Source: Catenaria anguillulae PL171
Taxonomy: Eukaryota; Blastocladiomycota; Blastocladiomycetes; Blastocladiales; Catenariaceae
DNA: 64,000 nucleotides
Direction: 5' to 3'
Assembly (NCBI GenBank): GCA_002102555.1
Contig: MCFL01000086.1
Coordinates: 1 to 64,000 of the forward strand
Position 1 is the stretch's first letter, and each line of letters begins with the position of its first letter. A program made the translations under genes and the position numbers. Of this stretch, positions 46,570 to 57,970 are shown piece by piece. The notes under the pieces were generated by a model that was given only the letters and a program-made list of their open reading frames with translations, ran no database searches and was not told where the DNA came from.

Positions 46570-49500
46570 TCAACCAAGCGGCTCCTCGACCCCTTGGCGC
46601 CAAGCAAGCATTCGACAAACCCATCCAGAAACTAGCCCGTCACACTTGACCTCGTACGGCCGCAGCAAGTATTCGAGATCCGGATTCGGGTCCAGCATGT
46701 ACGCAGGCACTGCCTGCGGATCGCCGCCCACCACAATGCCATGTTGTGCAACGGCAAAAGCCCATGTCAGCACGGCAAGGTAGCCCAGGAGCGACATGAG
46801 GCGGTGTGACCAGGTCGAGATGGCACGCAGCGAGGCGTACCATTTGCCTCTGCGCAAGCCCAGGTCGGGAACAGGCGAGATGACGAGTGGCGCAAGTAAC
46901 TGTGTGTCGGCGTCCTCGGCGGCGTGGAGTTGGCAAGGGTCAATGTTGGGTGCATCGGCAGCTGGACTTGTTTTGTTCCAACCGCAACCTCCCGCTTTTC
47001 TACCGTCACTCATCCAGCTTGTCGTGACCCTCAGCATCTTGTTGGCGCCTCACCCGCTTGACCACTTCCTGCAACCCCCGCCACTCTTTTTCCAAGGCCT
47101 CCCTCTCGGCACTCACGCGCTCCACTTCGGCCTTGGCCACCGCCACATCCCGCTGCGCATCCTGCAATGCCTCGCCCATGACCGACAATCGCTCTTTACT
47201 CTCCCTGTCTGCCCTGGCCACCTGGTCCCGCAACGCATCCACCAGCTGCTCGAGCTCCAGGCACCGCTCCTGCGACGCAATGAGGGCCAGTTTGGTCTTG
47301 CCCAAATCCGCCTCGTACGCCTGCGTTAAGTTGCGCGCCACGGCCATTTCATCCGTTGCTGTCGACTCGACGGTTGCGCTCGTGGACGACCGTGCGCGCG
47401 CTTCCTGAGAGGGTGGCACAAGCGCCCAGGACGTGTCACCATCGTTGGGCGATGCAGACATGCGAAACTCGGCTGCAAGACTGCCAGCGGGAGGCGGCGA
47501 AGGCGCGCGCGACGACGGCTGTGGGGCGTGAGCAAGCGGTTCGGGTGCTTCGTGATCGATTGAGTCGGTGGATTCGGCGCGTGCGCTGGTTGCTTGCGAG
47601 TTGGCCGGCGCAGATTGCGACAGCCGACCAGAATCCATCAAACTGGCATTGGCCACTGCCCTCAATCTAGCCGCTTCGGCCTCGGCCTTTACTGCCCTCG
47701 CTCGACCGTCTTGAGCTTGTCCACGACCTTGCTCCTTTCCGCCTTTTCCCTTGTCCACTCTTCCTTGACAAGCCCCAACTCTCCCCTGATCCGCTCCACC
47801 TCTGCGCGCCGCTCCTCCTCGCCATTCTTGCACTCGACATGCAGCTCTTCATTCTCGACCTCGAGCCGCTCACACCGCTCCACCAGCCTCCCCAACTCTC
47901 TCTTCCCTCTCTCCACCACGCTACTCAACTCGCGCTCTCTCTCCACACTCTTGTTCAACAACCCCCTCAACTCTGCATTCTGCGCGCGATGCACCGCCAC
48001 CTCGGCCTCCATTCTGACCCACCGCGCCTCCCTCTCGTCTGCCTCCCGCTTCACCCTCTCCACCTCGGCCACATGCTCGCCCACAAGGCGCTGCATGCGT
48101 GCAAGCTCGCCGCGGTACGCACCGACCTCGGCCACGTGTGCGTGTTCGCGGTCCTCGGCCGCCTCGAGCGCGTGCCGGCTGGCGTCCAGTTTGGATTGCA
48201 GCCGAGCAAGCGTGTCGGCTTGCACACGCAGGCGCGCGTCGCGGTCGTAGAGTGCCGAGCGCAACTCGTCGAGTTGATGTTCGAGGTCGTACACGCGTGT
48301 GGCGGTCGATCCCGAGGTGGGTGCAGTGGCTGGGGTGGCGAGGGATGGCAGCGAGCCACGCGACAACGCGTTGGGTGGCATGTGCTGTGGCGGAGAGGGC
48401 GATGGGGACGGCGATGTGGATCGCACGAGGTGTGTTTCGTCCACGTCAAAGACACGCTCCTGCTTGTTGTGAAGCGCTGCGGGTGCAGGTTGCACGAGTT
48501 GCCACCCGGCGTCTGACCCTTGACCTTCGCCTGCGACACTGGCCTGCACATTTGCACTCGAGCCCAAATGCCGGCCGCGCGCGCCATTGGCGCCCGGCGG
48601 CAATGGCCGGGTCATGGTCAATGGGCGTTCGGCCATCGGCCCCACGTGTGAGTCCATCTCGCTCTGGAGGCCTGGCGGAGACTCTGAATCAGGCGGCGCG
48701 GGTCCCGGTGTGGGCAATGGAGCATGCAACGCGTCCAAGACGCCACCCAGCTGGGTCACGTCCATGGGCATCTCGAGCGACCCGTTGGCAGATGCTTGTG
48801 CAATAAAATCCTTGATGGCGGGCGCAGGCAGCAGCCAGTTGCCAGTGCGGTGGCCAAATGCGAGTGCGCGCGAAAAGAAGGTGCCCAGGGTCAGTTGCCG
48901 AGGTGGCGTGGATGAGGTCAGGTGGGCAATGATTTGCGCGGGCGACAGTGGTTGGGTTATGGTGTGAGGGTCTGCGATCTAATGGAATGACCACAGGGTG
49001 AGCGGAAACTAATAGGAAATAGAAAAAAAAGGAGAAATGGCAAAGAACGCACATCTGTGCCGGATACGGCCGCATCGGCGGCACGCGTGCGTTCCATTGC
49101 GCTTGCATGCATCCCCAGCGGCTCGTTACTCAACAGCAAGCCTTGCTGGTGCAGCTGAGCGAGCAGCGTGGGCGGATCGCTCGAGTCAATGGACGGGTAG
49201 TCTGATTCCTGGCTTGCGGGCGAGTGGGCAGAGTATTGCGATTGATCGGGTGAATGAAATGGTTTTGTTGTTTCTGTTTCCAATGGTGGATGTTCTGCGG
49301 ATGCTGGTGGTGGTGGTGGTGGAGCGAGCGTGGGAGCGGATGAAATGGGTGCATATGGATCGTCGTCCTTTGCCGCTGAAACAATATTGGTGCCTGTGGG
49401 TGGTTCGGGTACAGGTGGTGGTGCTGGTATTGAGGGCGAGGGCGTGTCCTTGTCTGAGTGTGACAGTGCGAGTGCGTGCGACAAGGAGGGTGGAATCATG

Positions 49501-50282
49501 GTCACGGTGGTTGCTGGTGCGGTCGATGCTGCTGCCGCAGACAAGCTGACGAGCGCAGGGTCTGGGTGAGGAATAGAGGACGCAGAGGCATTTGGAGAAT
49601 TGCGTTTGGTTGGCGATTTGGGCCGTGGAAACTGTTTTGAAGACAAGGATGCCGATGATTTCAGGGCAGAAGCGGGAGGCGAAGCAGGGACGGAAGGATT
49701 TGTCTTGGGTTGTGACTTGGGATCAGAAGAAGCGGGAGCAAGAGCGGACGCAGACGTAGAAGCACGGGCAGAGGGCGAGGGTGATCGGCTGCGGTTGGCA
49801 GCAATGATGGACGCGGGGACGGGTGTAGGCTGCTTGAGTTTGGATTGCAAAGAAGTGGTTGCAACCGAGACAGGAGTCGGAGTCGGGGTTGGAGCCGCAG
49901 AGGACCGAGACGTTGGAGAAGCGGATCTGGATCGGGTTTGGGATGTAGCAGCCGTGGAGCGCGTGATGATGTTTTGCGCCGTCGGGGATCGTGGCCGAGA
50001 CTTTGCGTAAATGTAGGCGGGTGGTTTTACTGTCTGCGTTTGCGTCTGCGTCTGCGTCTGCGTCTGCGCAGGTGCTGGTGTTGGAGTTGGAGTTGGCGAA
50101 GCAATGGAGCGAGAGGTCGAACGAGATCGGGACCGAGATCGAGATCGAGGTGCGGAATCGGCTTTTGAATTCTTTGGGGAGGGTGCGGGGAAGGGGACGG
50201 GGCTGACTGCAGTGGGACGTGACCCGTCAATGTCGACAATGCGGTCATTCGGTCGAAGGGGTGGTTGCGTGTCAGCGTCCAT
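46570..50282 (-). CDS. tail-anchored coiled-coil protein (golgin-like)
   Basis: Exon 1 is 50282–49053, exon 2 is 48978–46570 (a 74-bp intron, phase 0). The N-terminal 400 residues are Ser/Pro/Thr-rich with dipeptide repeats (RSRSRSRSTSRS; QTQTQTQTQT). Then comes a segment LSPAQIIAHLTSSTPPRQLT, LGTFFSRALAFGHRTGNWLL. Long heptad coils follow (RVYDLEHQLDELRSALYDRD; MEAEVAVHRAQNAELRGLLN; LKTVERGQ; then KAEVERVSAEREALEKEWRG). Near the C terminus is a membrane segment (MSLLGYLAVLTWAFAVAQHG), followed by about 55 residues ending at 46570. N-disordered, central coil and C-anchor is the layout of Golgi-tethering golgins such as golgin-84/giantin, but no specific family signature was seen. Frames change near 47700 and 47020. 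Confidence 0.65.
50035..50070. repeat. coding hexanucleotide repeat (Gln-Thr)
   Basis: Repeated gcgtct units in the golgin-like gene, encoding QTQTQTQT on the minus strand. A separate gatcga/gaccga block near 50120–50150 encodes RSRSRS. Confidence 0.85.
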
Positions 50283-50657
50283 GTTTTTGATTTTTGGTGT
50301 GGGTTGGTGGACGGTGTGGAGCGAGTCGTCGGGAGGTTGAAAGAGTGGGATTGCCTCGGAAAATGCAATGCATTGAGTTTCGAGTTTCGGCCGTCCCTTG
50401 CCGCCAAGTAAGTATCAAGAATCAAGAATGATATCGATGCGGATGCAAAATGATCACATCATCAATCATCAATGAAAGGTAACAGGCGGGCTGCCGATCC
50501 GTCATGTGATGCATTTGTGGATCAATGTCCCATTTCGATCGTTGACTTGAGCTGTAATTTGTTATAAATATTCTTGCAATTGACAAAAGAATCCATGATC
50601 ACAATGACAGTGACAGTGACTCACTCGATGCATCGCCTACACCCGCCAAACTCCTTG
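50283..50657. other. divergent promoter region
   Basis: Separates the golgin-like gene (−) from the oligopeptidase gene (+). Contains a TATA element for the latter (next entry). Confidence 0.5.
50563..50570 (+). promoter_or_regulatory. TATA box candidate for the oligopeptidase gene
   Basis: TATAAATA, about 95 bp upstream of the ATG at 50658 and about 32 bp upstream of the first in-frame ATG at 50595. Confidence 0.4.
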
Positions 50658-53230
50658 ATGTTGATGACGAGGCGGGCTGTTGCCAGCGCCAATGAATTCA
50701 GTCCATCTCCAACTCCATCTCTGGCTCCATTTCGATTTCGATTTCGATCGCTGTGGTCGTGGTCTGCCTCTGCCTCTGCGGCTCTATTGCAAGTCAAACC
50801 CCCACCCTTGGTCGAATCACCATCACCCATGCTCATGGCATCGCTTACTCGGACCCACTCGCCTACCTCCGATCCGATACGGCCACCCGCAACGCCTACC
50901 TCAATGCCGAATCGGCTGCCGCCGCCCACTTTTTCCGCAAGACAAACCGCCGCTTGCTCAACCGCACTTCAAACGCACTCTCTGCCCTCTTGCAAGTCGA
51001 CCACGTTGCCCCGCCCGTCCCCGATCTCGCCCACGGATGGGCCTATTGGACAACCTCTTCCCCACGTGGACCCATCCACTGGCGCAAACCTTGGATCGTT
51101 TCTTCTGCTTCTACTGCCCATGCGTCACCCCCTGCACCACCCGCACATCTCACGGCCGACAGCCACGAGCTCTTGCTCGATCCAACTACCTTGCCCGCAG
51201 GCCACGCCCTGAAGAAACTCGCCCTAAGCCCTTCACACGGCCTCCTGGGCTACCTGGTCGAACCGCACGGCCAAGAGTTTGGCACCCTGCACATCAAACG
51301 CTTGTCCACGCGCACCTTCTCCCCTACCGACCTTGATGCCATCCCCAACGGCGCCGTTGCTTGCCTTGCTGGCCTGCCCATCATGGGCTTTGAATTCTTG
51401 TCTGACACACGCATCGCGTACACGCTGTGCGACGCGAGCTTGCGACCAAGTATCGTCATGGTTGGCGACTGGCGCGAGCCTGCACGCAAGCACGTCAAGC
51501 TTGTGGATGAATCGGAGGGGGTTGGGTTTATTGATTTGGGAAAGACAAAGGACGACAAGTTTTTGACCATCAATTCAAGCACATTGACCTCGTCGAAAGT
51601 TTACGTGTACCCGACAAGCGCCGAGCACGCAGGCCCGGACGAGCTCGTGCTCATCAGTGACAGGCAAGAGGGACATCAGTACTTTGTAGACCACCAAGGC
51701 GTACGCGCGCTCTTTTTGTTTTTTCTTTTTGTTTCTCTTTCGCTGTCGTTGACTCTACTCTGTGCAACGTTTTATTTCCTTCCCACAGTCCCAATTCTAC
51801 ATTCTCACAAATTCGGACGGTGCTACCGACTTCAAAATCGTGACTGCACCCACCTCGTGTCCCTCGCGCTCGTCCTGGCAAGACTTGCTGGTGCCCGACG
51901 CGGGCGACAAGCTCGAGGATGTGGATCTGTTTGACAAGCACTTGGTCCTGTACATGCGGCGCAAGGGCGAAAGCGTTGTGCTTGTTCATCCAATCTCTCG
52001 CGAGCGCGAGTCACCACCGGAGCCCGAGCGAAAGCCAGAGCCAGCCCAGGCATATCAGGTGCCTGTGCCGAGGGGAAGCACGGTGGTACCTGGCGTCAAT
52101 CTTGTTCGTTTCTCTTTTTTTTTTTGTTCCCCCTCTGCATGTCCCACAGTTTTTGCGCCTTGACTCATCCGTGATGACATGTGGAAAAGGACTCGCACTC
52201 GCCCACCGTGCGCATGATCCTGCAACAGCCCTACGAGTACGACGCCACAATCGACTGGCATTTGCACGAGCGCAAACTCAACGTGCGCCGGCGCCAACTG
52301 CTTCCGCGCAAAGGTACCGCCACACTTGCCCGTAGCAACACTTGCAAAAAAACTGACACATGCCACAATCCACCGCTGCACCGCAGAATTCGACCCGGCC
52401 CAATACGACCTAACTCGCACCTGGGTCTCGTCGCGCGACTCGCTCGCGCGCATACCCGTGACCCTACTGCACCGGCGCGGTCTGCCCGCCACACGTGCCA
52501 ACCCGACCCTGCTTCGTGCATACGGCGCCTACGGCCTGGCCCTTGACCCAACGCTGCGCCTCGACACGCTCGAGCTCGTGCGTTCCGGATGGATCGTGGC
52601 GCTCGCACACGTGCGCGGGGGCGGCGAGTTGGGCCGCGCGTGGCACCAGGCCGCACGCCTGACGTGCAAGCGCACATCGGCCCAAGATTTGGTCGATGTG
52701 GCAGAGTACTTGTGTGGGCCAAGTCACTTGACCTCCCCTGCGCGGTTAGCTGTCGCGGGCCATTCCGCGGGCGCATTGGCTGTCGCGGGTGCGGCCCTCT
52801 TGCGTCCCGATATGTTTACGGCCATGGTCTTGAATGCGCCGTTTGTGGATGTGCTCGGAAGCATGTTGGATGCGTCGTTGCCGTTGACCCGAGGCGAGTT
52901 CGACGAGTGGGGGGATCCCTGCAAGGACAAGCAAGTGTGGGATGCCATGCTTGGGTATTCGCCGTACGAGCTCGTGTTGCAGCGCCTGACGGAAAAGCAC
53001 CAGGAGAACAAACCAAGGTGCCGCATTTGTATGTAACGGCGGGCATGCTCGATCAGCGCACGCCCGTGTGGCAGACGGCAAAGTTTGTGGGCGCGTATCG
53101 GCATTTGGTTGCGGGGCAGGAGGAGACAAAGGTAGTGATGCATGTGGACCAGGACGGAAATCATTTTGGCGAGACAGAGCGAGGGCAGGATGGAAAGGTG
53201 GAGGCGTGGGCGAGGGAGGTGGCTTTTTGA
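50658..53230 (+). CDS. prolyl oligopeptidase family serine peptidase (S9A, oligopeptidase B-like)
   Basis: Exons: 50658–51700, 51789–52103, 52150–52313, 52387–53230. Start candidates are 50628, 50658 (MLMTRRAVASANEF) and 50664; the Arg/Ser-rich N terminus could be a mitochondrial presequence. The family N-terminal signature appears as HAHGIAYSDPLAYLRSDTAT, followed by β-propeller sequence. The α/β-hydrolase part has LRAYGAYGLALDP, ALAHVRGGGELGRAWHQAAR, nucleophile AVAGHSAGALAVAG (GHSAGA, where oligopeptidase B usually has GGSAGG), acid region AGMLDQRTPVWQTAKFV, and His in DQDGNHFGE. It cleaves short peptides after basic residues in known relatives. Frame fixes are needed near 50800, 52175 and 53010. 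It converges on the CaaX gene. Confidence 0.88.
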
Positions 53231-53981
53231 AGAGTGTGGTGACTGGCGAGACGAGATAAAGAAATCAATGGTCTTGCTTGTTCTTCTGACATTGACTAAA
53301 TGATTCCTACTTTCCTGGCTCACGGCGCGCATCACTACCGCCAAGCTTTTTTACGTTGCCGAACGCTCAGTGGCAGCCTCGTTTTCTTTCAGACACGGCA
53401 CGTGCCGACCTGTCGTCCGCCTTGACACTGCGCTTCTGGAGCCTCAGGATCACGGATGGGGACAATGGACCGTCGGTCTGCCGCATACACTACCTGCTGT
53501 TCCATCGCCAGTCCCTCATGAGCGTTCTTGTGCTCATTTGGGACCATGCATGCTGGCTCCTCGGCCGCTAGATTGTTTGCAAGGCACTCCCACGGTCCAG
53601 CCGATCACAGGCCATGCGATTTGCTTGGCGTGTGCGTGGGTGGATCCAGGCGGGTTTGTTCCCGTGCGAGGTTCTGCAGGGCCAGTGCGCGTCGGTCACG
53701 GACGGAGCCCACCAATGAGGCTGAGACGGATGCGTGAGGAAAAAGGCGGGCGTCGAACTGCTTGCGCGCGTCAAGCGGCAAGCCGTGTGCATGAAGGTGG
53801 CGGAAAACATGTCTCATCATCAAACGGTGAGACACGATGGAATGAACCGAATCAGCCAACTGGGTTTCTCGTCTCGGTGTTTATTATGCGCGTGTCAGTG
53901 TACAGAATGGCAAGCGACGAAAGCGGTTGCATGATTTAGTCATTGATCAACCACAAAACAATTACAACAGCGATTCTCACA
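53231..53981. other. intergenic between convergent genes
   Basis: A 189-codon plus-strand frame (53370–53939) is present but starts at GTG, has mixed composition and shows no domain, so it is not called. Confidence 0.4.
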
Positions 53982-54300
53982 TCACATAATCATGCACGAC
54001 ATCCTATCACCGGTGGTGAACGACGAGGCGGCATTCGCACCAGCAGCCGAACCAGTTTGGTCGGCATTGCCTTGACCGGCAGGTCCGTCGCCGAAGGAGC
54101 GCGATTGCTTGACGCCCGGGTTAACGGGGGCCAATGACTTTGAAGGAACATTAGTCGAGTCGGCCGGCGACGACGACGTGCTGGAAGTTAAGGAATGAGG
54201 AATTGTGGCACGTTAGCAATTGTCAAGACGACGGCGTGCAGGTTGATGCTTCAAACAAACGAGGACCGTACTTAGTCTTGAAGTTGCGGGGAAGGACCAT
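53982..54300 (-). CDS. small Ser/Gly-rich protein with C-terminal CaaX box (75 aa)
   Basis: Exon 1 is 54300–54272 (MVLPRNFKT plus two bases). The intron is 54271–54181, with donor GTACGG, branch-like GCTAAC and acceptor TTCCAG. Exon 2 is 54180–53982. The phases close (228 nt, AA+C giving Asn). The protein runs MVLPRNFKTNTSSSPADSTN, then VPSKSLAPVNPGVKQSRSFG, and ends GDRMSCMIM. The final four residues, CMIM, form a CaaX box whose terminal Met predicts farnesylation, followed by proteolysis and carboxyl methylation. There is no other domain: no Ras GTPase motifs and no Gγ signature. Small disordered precursors ending in CaaX are the form of fungal a-factor-type pheromones, but other lipid-anchored small proteins are possible. 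Confidence 0.65.
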
Positions 54301-55235
54301 GGTGAAAGGGAGGCGGTTGGGATGGGATGATTAGTGTGAAGAAGATGCACTTGCGTGTGAAATGGAGTATCGATATGTTGCGAAGATGTGGGAGGTGCCA
54401 GCTGACTTTATACCCTCTTCGAGAACGCATGTGCTTCCAGAGACATGAAAAGAGAAGAAAATGAAGTCCGATTCGATACATCAAGGATGAAATTGCCTCC
54501 AGCCGGGTCAGCGGCTACCGTCGTTGCCTGCGGCTGGAAGATCCGCAGCAAAGCCATGGAGAAGGCCTCAGCCTTCATGTCTCACGATGCTAAGCTTGAA
54601 ACATGACGCGATCTGCTAGACTTCCTTTTCAGCCACGTATTCCTCCGCAAGCATGTCGATGAGGTCTCATGAAGCGTCGACGCACAGTTTCGGAAAATTC
54701 AATTCGATTTTTGGCATCTCTGGGCTGGCCAAGGCTAAGAGCTGCCGCAACTCATGGAATCGTACTTGGAGAAAACAACACTCGGAACCAATGTTGAAAG
54801 GCTGAAGCGGGCTCTTGAGGAGCTTTGGCAACATGTTTGTGGTTCATAGTCGGTATGTCACGTATATTAGCAACCATGCCGGTAATGAAAGCCGAGCCTC
54901 AGCGTTCGGCGGCGGCCGGTCGCGGCTCGTGGGGTGTGAGCTGGAAATGCCGAACTTATGAACGAGAGGAAAACATGCGGGTGGTCGACCTTTCGGCAAC
55001 GTAAGATGTACTGTGTTGTATCGGTTGAGGTTCTTGAGCATGTTGGGATGAATGATTGTATGTGCTCGCAGAAGCAGAACGATGGCTCCAATCCACCTGG
55101 GCGGTCGCGTAAAAACTACCATTTAACGTAAATGTATTAGACCAGGATGCATTGCCGCCGCTCGCCGGCCAGGAGGAGAGGTGCATGCGAGTGATCGGAT
55201 AGATTTCGGCCGGTCCACCGCACGAGGTGACCGCA
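54301..55235. other. divergent promoter region
   Basis: 0.94 kb between the CaaX gene (−) and the ankyrin-like gene (+), holding a TATA element for the former. No further gene recognised. Confidence 0.45.
54407..54412 (-). promoter_or_regulatory. TATA box candidate for the CaaX gene
   Basis: TATAAAG on the minus strand, about 107 bp upstream of the start codon at 54300. A clear TATA element fits a regulated, highly expressed small gene. Confidence 0.45.
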
Positions 55236-57221
55236 ATGGCAAATGCATTAAAAAATGCACCATCACCCCCCCCCAGTTTGAGTATACAAATCACATACAT
55301 ACAATTGCCAGGCATGCACAGTATGGACGATCTTGTTGAACCCATCCTCTTCCTTGCTCTGCGCAAGCTCCTCCCCGACGCCAAAACCCTTCCGTGGCGC
55401 CATGGCAAAGTTCCATCACCCATTCTCGCCATCCTCAACGCCGTCCACCCGGACCTCACCGGCCGCACGACCCGCTGGCTCTTGATGCACACGTGGTGGA
55501 TCTCGGCCGACGTCGCATCTGCGCTCGACTCGCCCACGGCCCGCATGCGCATTCTCAACAATCTGCTCTACCTCAACCGGAACCCGCGTACTCGGCGACC
55601 GATTGAAGCCGATGAAGCTGGGCTCGACCGGCCCGCGCAGCTCGGCGATTTGCAAGTGCTGGATTGGTGGATGCGTTCGGGACTGATTCGTGATCCTGTC
55701 CGGGATTTGAGGCGGGTGCCGATGGCGGCGTCTGCAGCGGGCCAGGTCAAGGTGCTTGATTGGTGGGTCGCTCAGACAAAGGATGGTGTCGGCCCAAATA
55801 GAGACGAGATGGCCTGCATTTTGGTTGAGTCGAGTCGGCAGGGGCAAGTGGATTCTCTCGTTTGGTGGTTGGCTCACGACGCTCGATTGGCGAGCCAAGA
55901 TCATGTGCTCGATGGGGCGTGTAAGGAGTCCATTGTTGCCGCCGCAGGCTCTGGGCACTTGCATGTTGTGGAATGGTGGATCAAGCAGCTCGGCTCAATG
56001 GCTCTTGCAGTTGTGCTTGAGGTCGATGACGTTGTTGTGCAAGCAAGTGCGAACGGGCACAAGCACGTTTTGGATTTCTGGTGGCAGGCAGCCAATGGCC
56101 ACCGCGACTCGGAGCGGCCCAGGTCGGATGTCGTGGCGACGGCCATCGATTTGGCCAGCGGAAATGGGTGTATTGACGTCCTCGAGTGGTGGTGGCACAA
56201 GCACATGGGTGGCGATATCCAGTTCCAGTTCCACGATCCGCTCGCCGTTGCATTGCAGCGTCGCAACTTCGAGGTTTGGCATTGGTGGACCGACCCCGAA
56301 AAGCAACTGTCGCTTTCTGGAATCATCACGACTCACTCGCTCGCCATCATTTGCGATGGACCCGATTCCGAAGCACTTGGCGCGATTCTCAAGCAAGTTT
56401 GCACGCCAAGGTACTGCCGCCGCATCCTCTTCAACTCCAAGGCGACCGATGCACTCGCACGCCACGGTCACGTCGCTGTTCTGAATTGGATTGTCGAGCA
56501 AGGTTTCAAGTTTGCCTTGTCCAAGCACTTTGCAGATATCGCCAGCGAGCACGGCCACGTGGATATCCTCGACTGGTGGCGAAAGCATGGCCTCAAGCCG
56601 CGTCCGGGCAAGGCGGCCGCTCGCTCGCCACAATATTCGGCGCTGGCCATGGATCGCGCGAGCGCCAATGGGCACGTCGCCGTGTTGCAATGGTGGATCA
56701 ATCAGACCGACTTGCGGCGGAAATGGACAAAACATAGCCTCCGCCAAGCCGCGTTTCACGGCCAAAAAGCCGTGCTCGAATGGTGGCTGTTTGAATCCGG
56801 GCTGGAAAAGAAACTTGACATTTCAGCTTCGACCATGGCTGCCTCGCTCACGCTCAGCGACAAGGTCGATATTGATTTCATTGAATGGTGGGACAAGGTG
56901 TCTGGTGTACAATACGTTACTTGCAACAACGGTACGTATTGCTCCGTGCTGGCCAAGGATTCATACCGCAAGTTTCGGTATTGGAACAGGTACCCCTGGC
57001 GGGTATCCATGTCGGGTCACCGGCTCGTCTCGCAGTATTTACTCCAGTATGGCCGGCTTGTGATTCTCAAGTGGTATGTCGAGTGGGATCGCAATGCGGG
57101 AAGGGATCCGCCAAGGCAAGTGTGTATCCAGAATGCGTTGCAGTTGGGATCGGTCAGTGGACGATTGGGGACCAACCTGTGGTTTGTGCAGAACGGACTG
57201 GAGCAGTATCAGTTCAGATAG
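55236..57221 (+). CDS. ankyrin-like repeat protein with 'LDWW/LEWW' motifs
   Basis: Single uninterrupted frame of 661 codons from the ATG at 55236 (or 55314, MHSMDDLVEPILFLALRKLL). The N terminus looks like a short helical capping module. From about residue 130 there are around thirteen repeats of roughly 30–45 residues, each with a core such as LQVLDWWMRSGL, VKVLDWWVAQT, LHVVEWWIKQLG, IDVLEWWWHKH, VDILDWWRKHGL, VAVLQWWINQTD, KAVLEWWLFESG, preceded by an Ala/Ser-x-x-x-Gly-His/Gln block (AAGSGHLHVVEWW; RASANGHVAVLQWW). This is the ankyrin-like repeat style expanded in zoosporic fungi. The likely role is protein interaction; no partner domain is seen. It needs no frame correction, unlike most neighbours. 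Confidence 0.85.
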   Translation: MANALKNAPSPPPSLSIQITYIQLPGMHSMDDLVEPILFLALRKLLPDAKTLPWRHGKVPSPILAILNAVHPDLTGRTTRWLLMHTWWISADVASALDSPTARMRILNNLLYLNRNPRTRRPIEADEAGLDRPAQLGDLQVLDWWMRSGLIRDPVRDLRRVPMAASAAGQVKVLDWWVAQTKDGVGPNRDEMACILVESSRQGQVDSLVWWLAHDARLASQDHVLDGACKESIVAAAGSGHLHVVEWWIKQLGSMALAVVLEVDDVVVQASANGHKHVLDFWWQAANGHRDSERPRSDVVATAIDLASGNGCIDVLEWWWHKHMGGDIQFQFHDPLAVALQRRNFEVWHWWTDPEKQLSLSGIITTHSLAIICDGPDSEALGAILKQVCTPRYCRRILFNSKATDALARHGHVAVLNWIVEQGFKFALSKHFADIASEHGHVDILDWWRKHGLKPRPGKAAARSPQYSALAMDRASANGHVAVLQWWINQTDLRRKWTKHSLRQAAFHGQKAVLEWWLFESGLEKKLDISASTMAASLTLSDKVDIDFIEWWDKVSGVQYVTCNNGTYCSVLAKDSYRKFRYWNRYPWRVSMSGHRLVSQYLLQYGRLVILKWYVEWDRNAGRDPPRQVCIQNALQLGSVSGRLGTNLWFVQNGLEQYQFR

Positions 57222-57970
57222 GAGTGCATGTTTTCGAGAGTCTTTGCCGTGACGTTTTCATGTACGTGAATTACACATCAAGTAGCATCTGGCACCGCAG
57301 GTTTGCTGTGGCACCGTTCCATGTGACATGGATGTTGAGAAATTGAACAACAATCGGAAGGAAAGAAGAGTTGCGAGAGGATGAGGGAAACACCCACCAC
57401 ACGCGCACGCACAAACAAACCGCTCGATTTTCCAGCCCAGACGTATGTCCAGAATCTGGGTCCATAGTAGGAAGGTGGGTAACTGTCGCGTCAAACCATG
57501 GCTGGACGCGCTTGACCTGGTGTGGGCATTCGTGCCTCACCAGCAGGGGATCGACAAGCTTTGTCGAGAAGTGAGCAGAAATTGACTTTGCTCGGGTGGT
57601 TGGCGGCTTGGAGCACCTCGTCAAGTGTATTGCGAGCAGGCTTAAGAGCTCAGTTGAGTCGATTGATGAGCCCTGTTAGCATCGGTGGCACCTCAGAGCT
57701 GCTCACGAGTCGCTTCGTGTCTCAGTGGTGCGTTCTTTTCCCGAAGGTGAAGCCATTCGTATTGCTCTGGGAATGGCCAGAGGCAGGCGAGAGGGTGAGG
57801 TGACTGTATGCATGACTAACCCTTCATGCTGTTCACGTCAAGTGTTGATGAGCAGGCCATGGCCCCAACTGCCCCCGTCTGCCATCTCGATTGATATGTA
57901 GGCTAAAGAGGAGGCCCCGTCATGAAACAACCAACCGCAACGGAATAGCTCACGCAACCTGCCATCGACC
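57222..57970. other. intergenic
   Basis: 0.75 kb between two plus-strand genes. Short frames only, no recognised element. Confidence 0.4.

Noticed and set aside
53370-53939. 189-codon plus-strand frame after the oligopeptidase gene
   Set aside because: Begins with GTG, no recognisable domain and unstable composition. Likely chance.
53982-54300. G-protein gamma subunit as identity of the CaaX protein
   Set aside because: Length and CaaX fit, but the conserved helical region of Gγ is absent and the body is Ser/Gly-rich.
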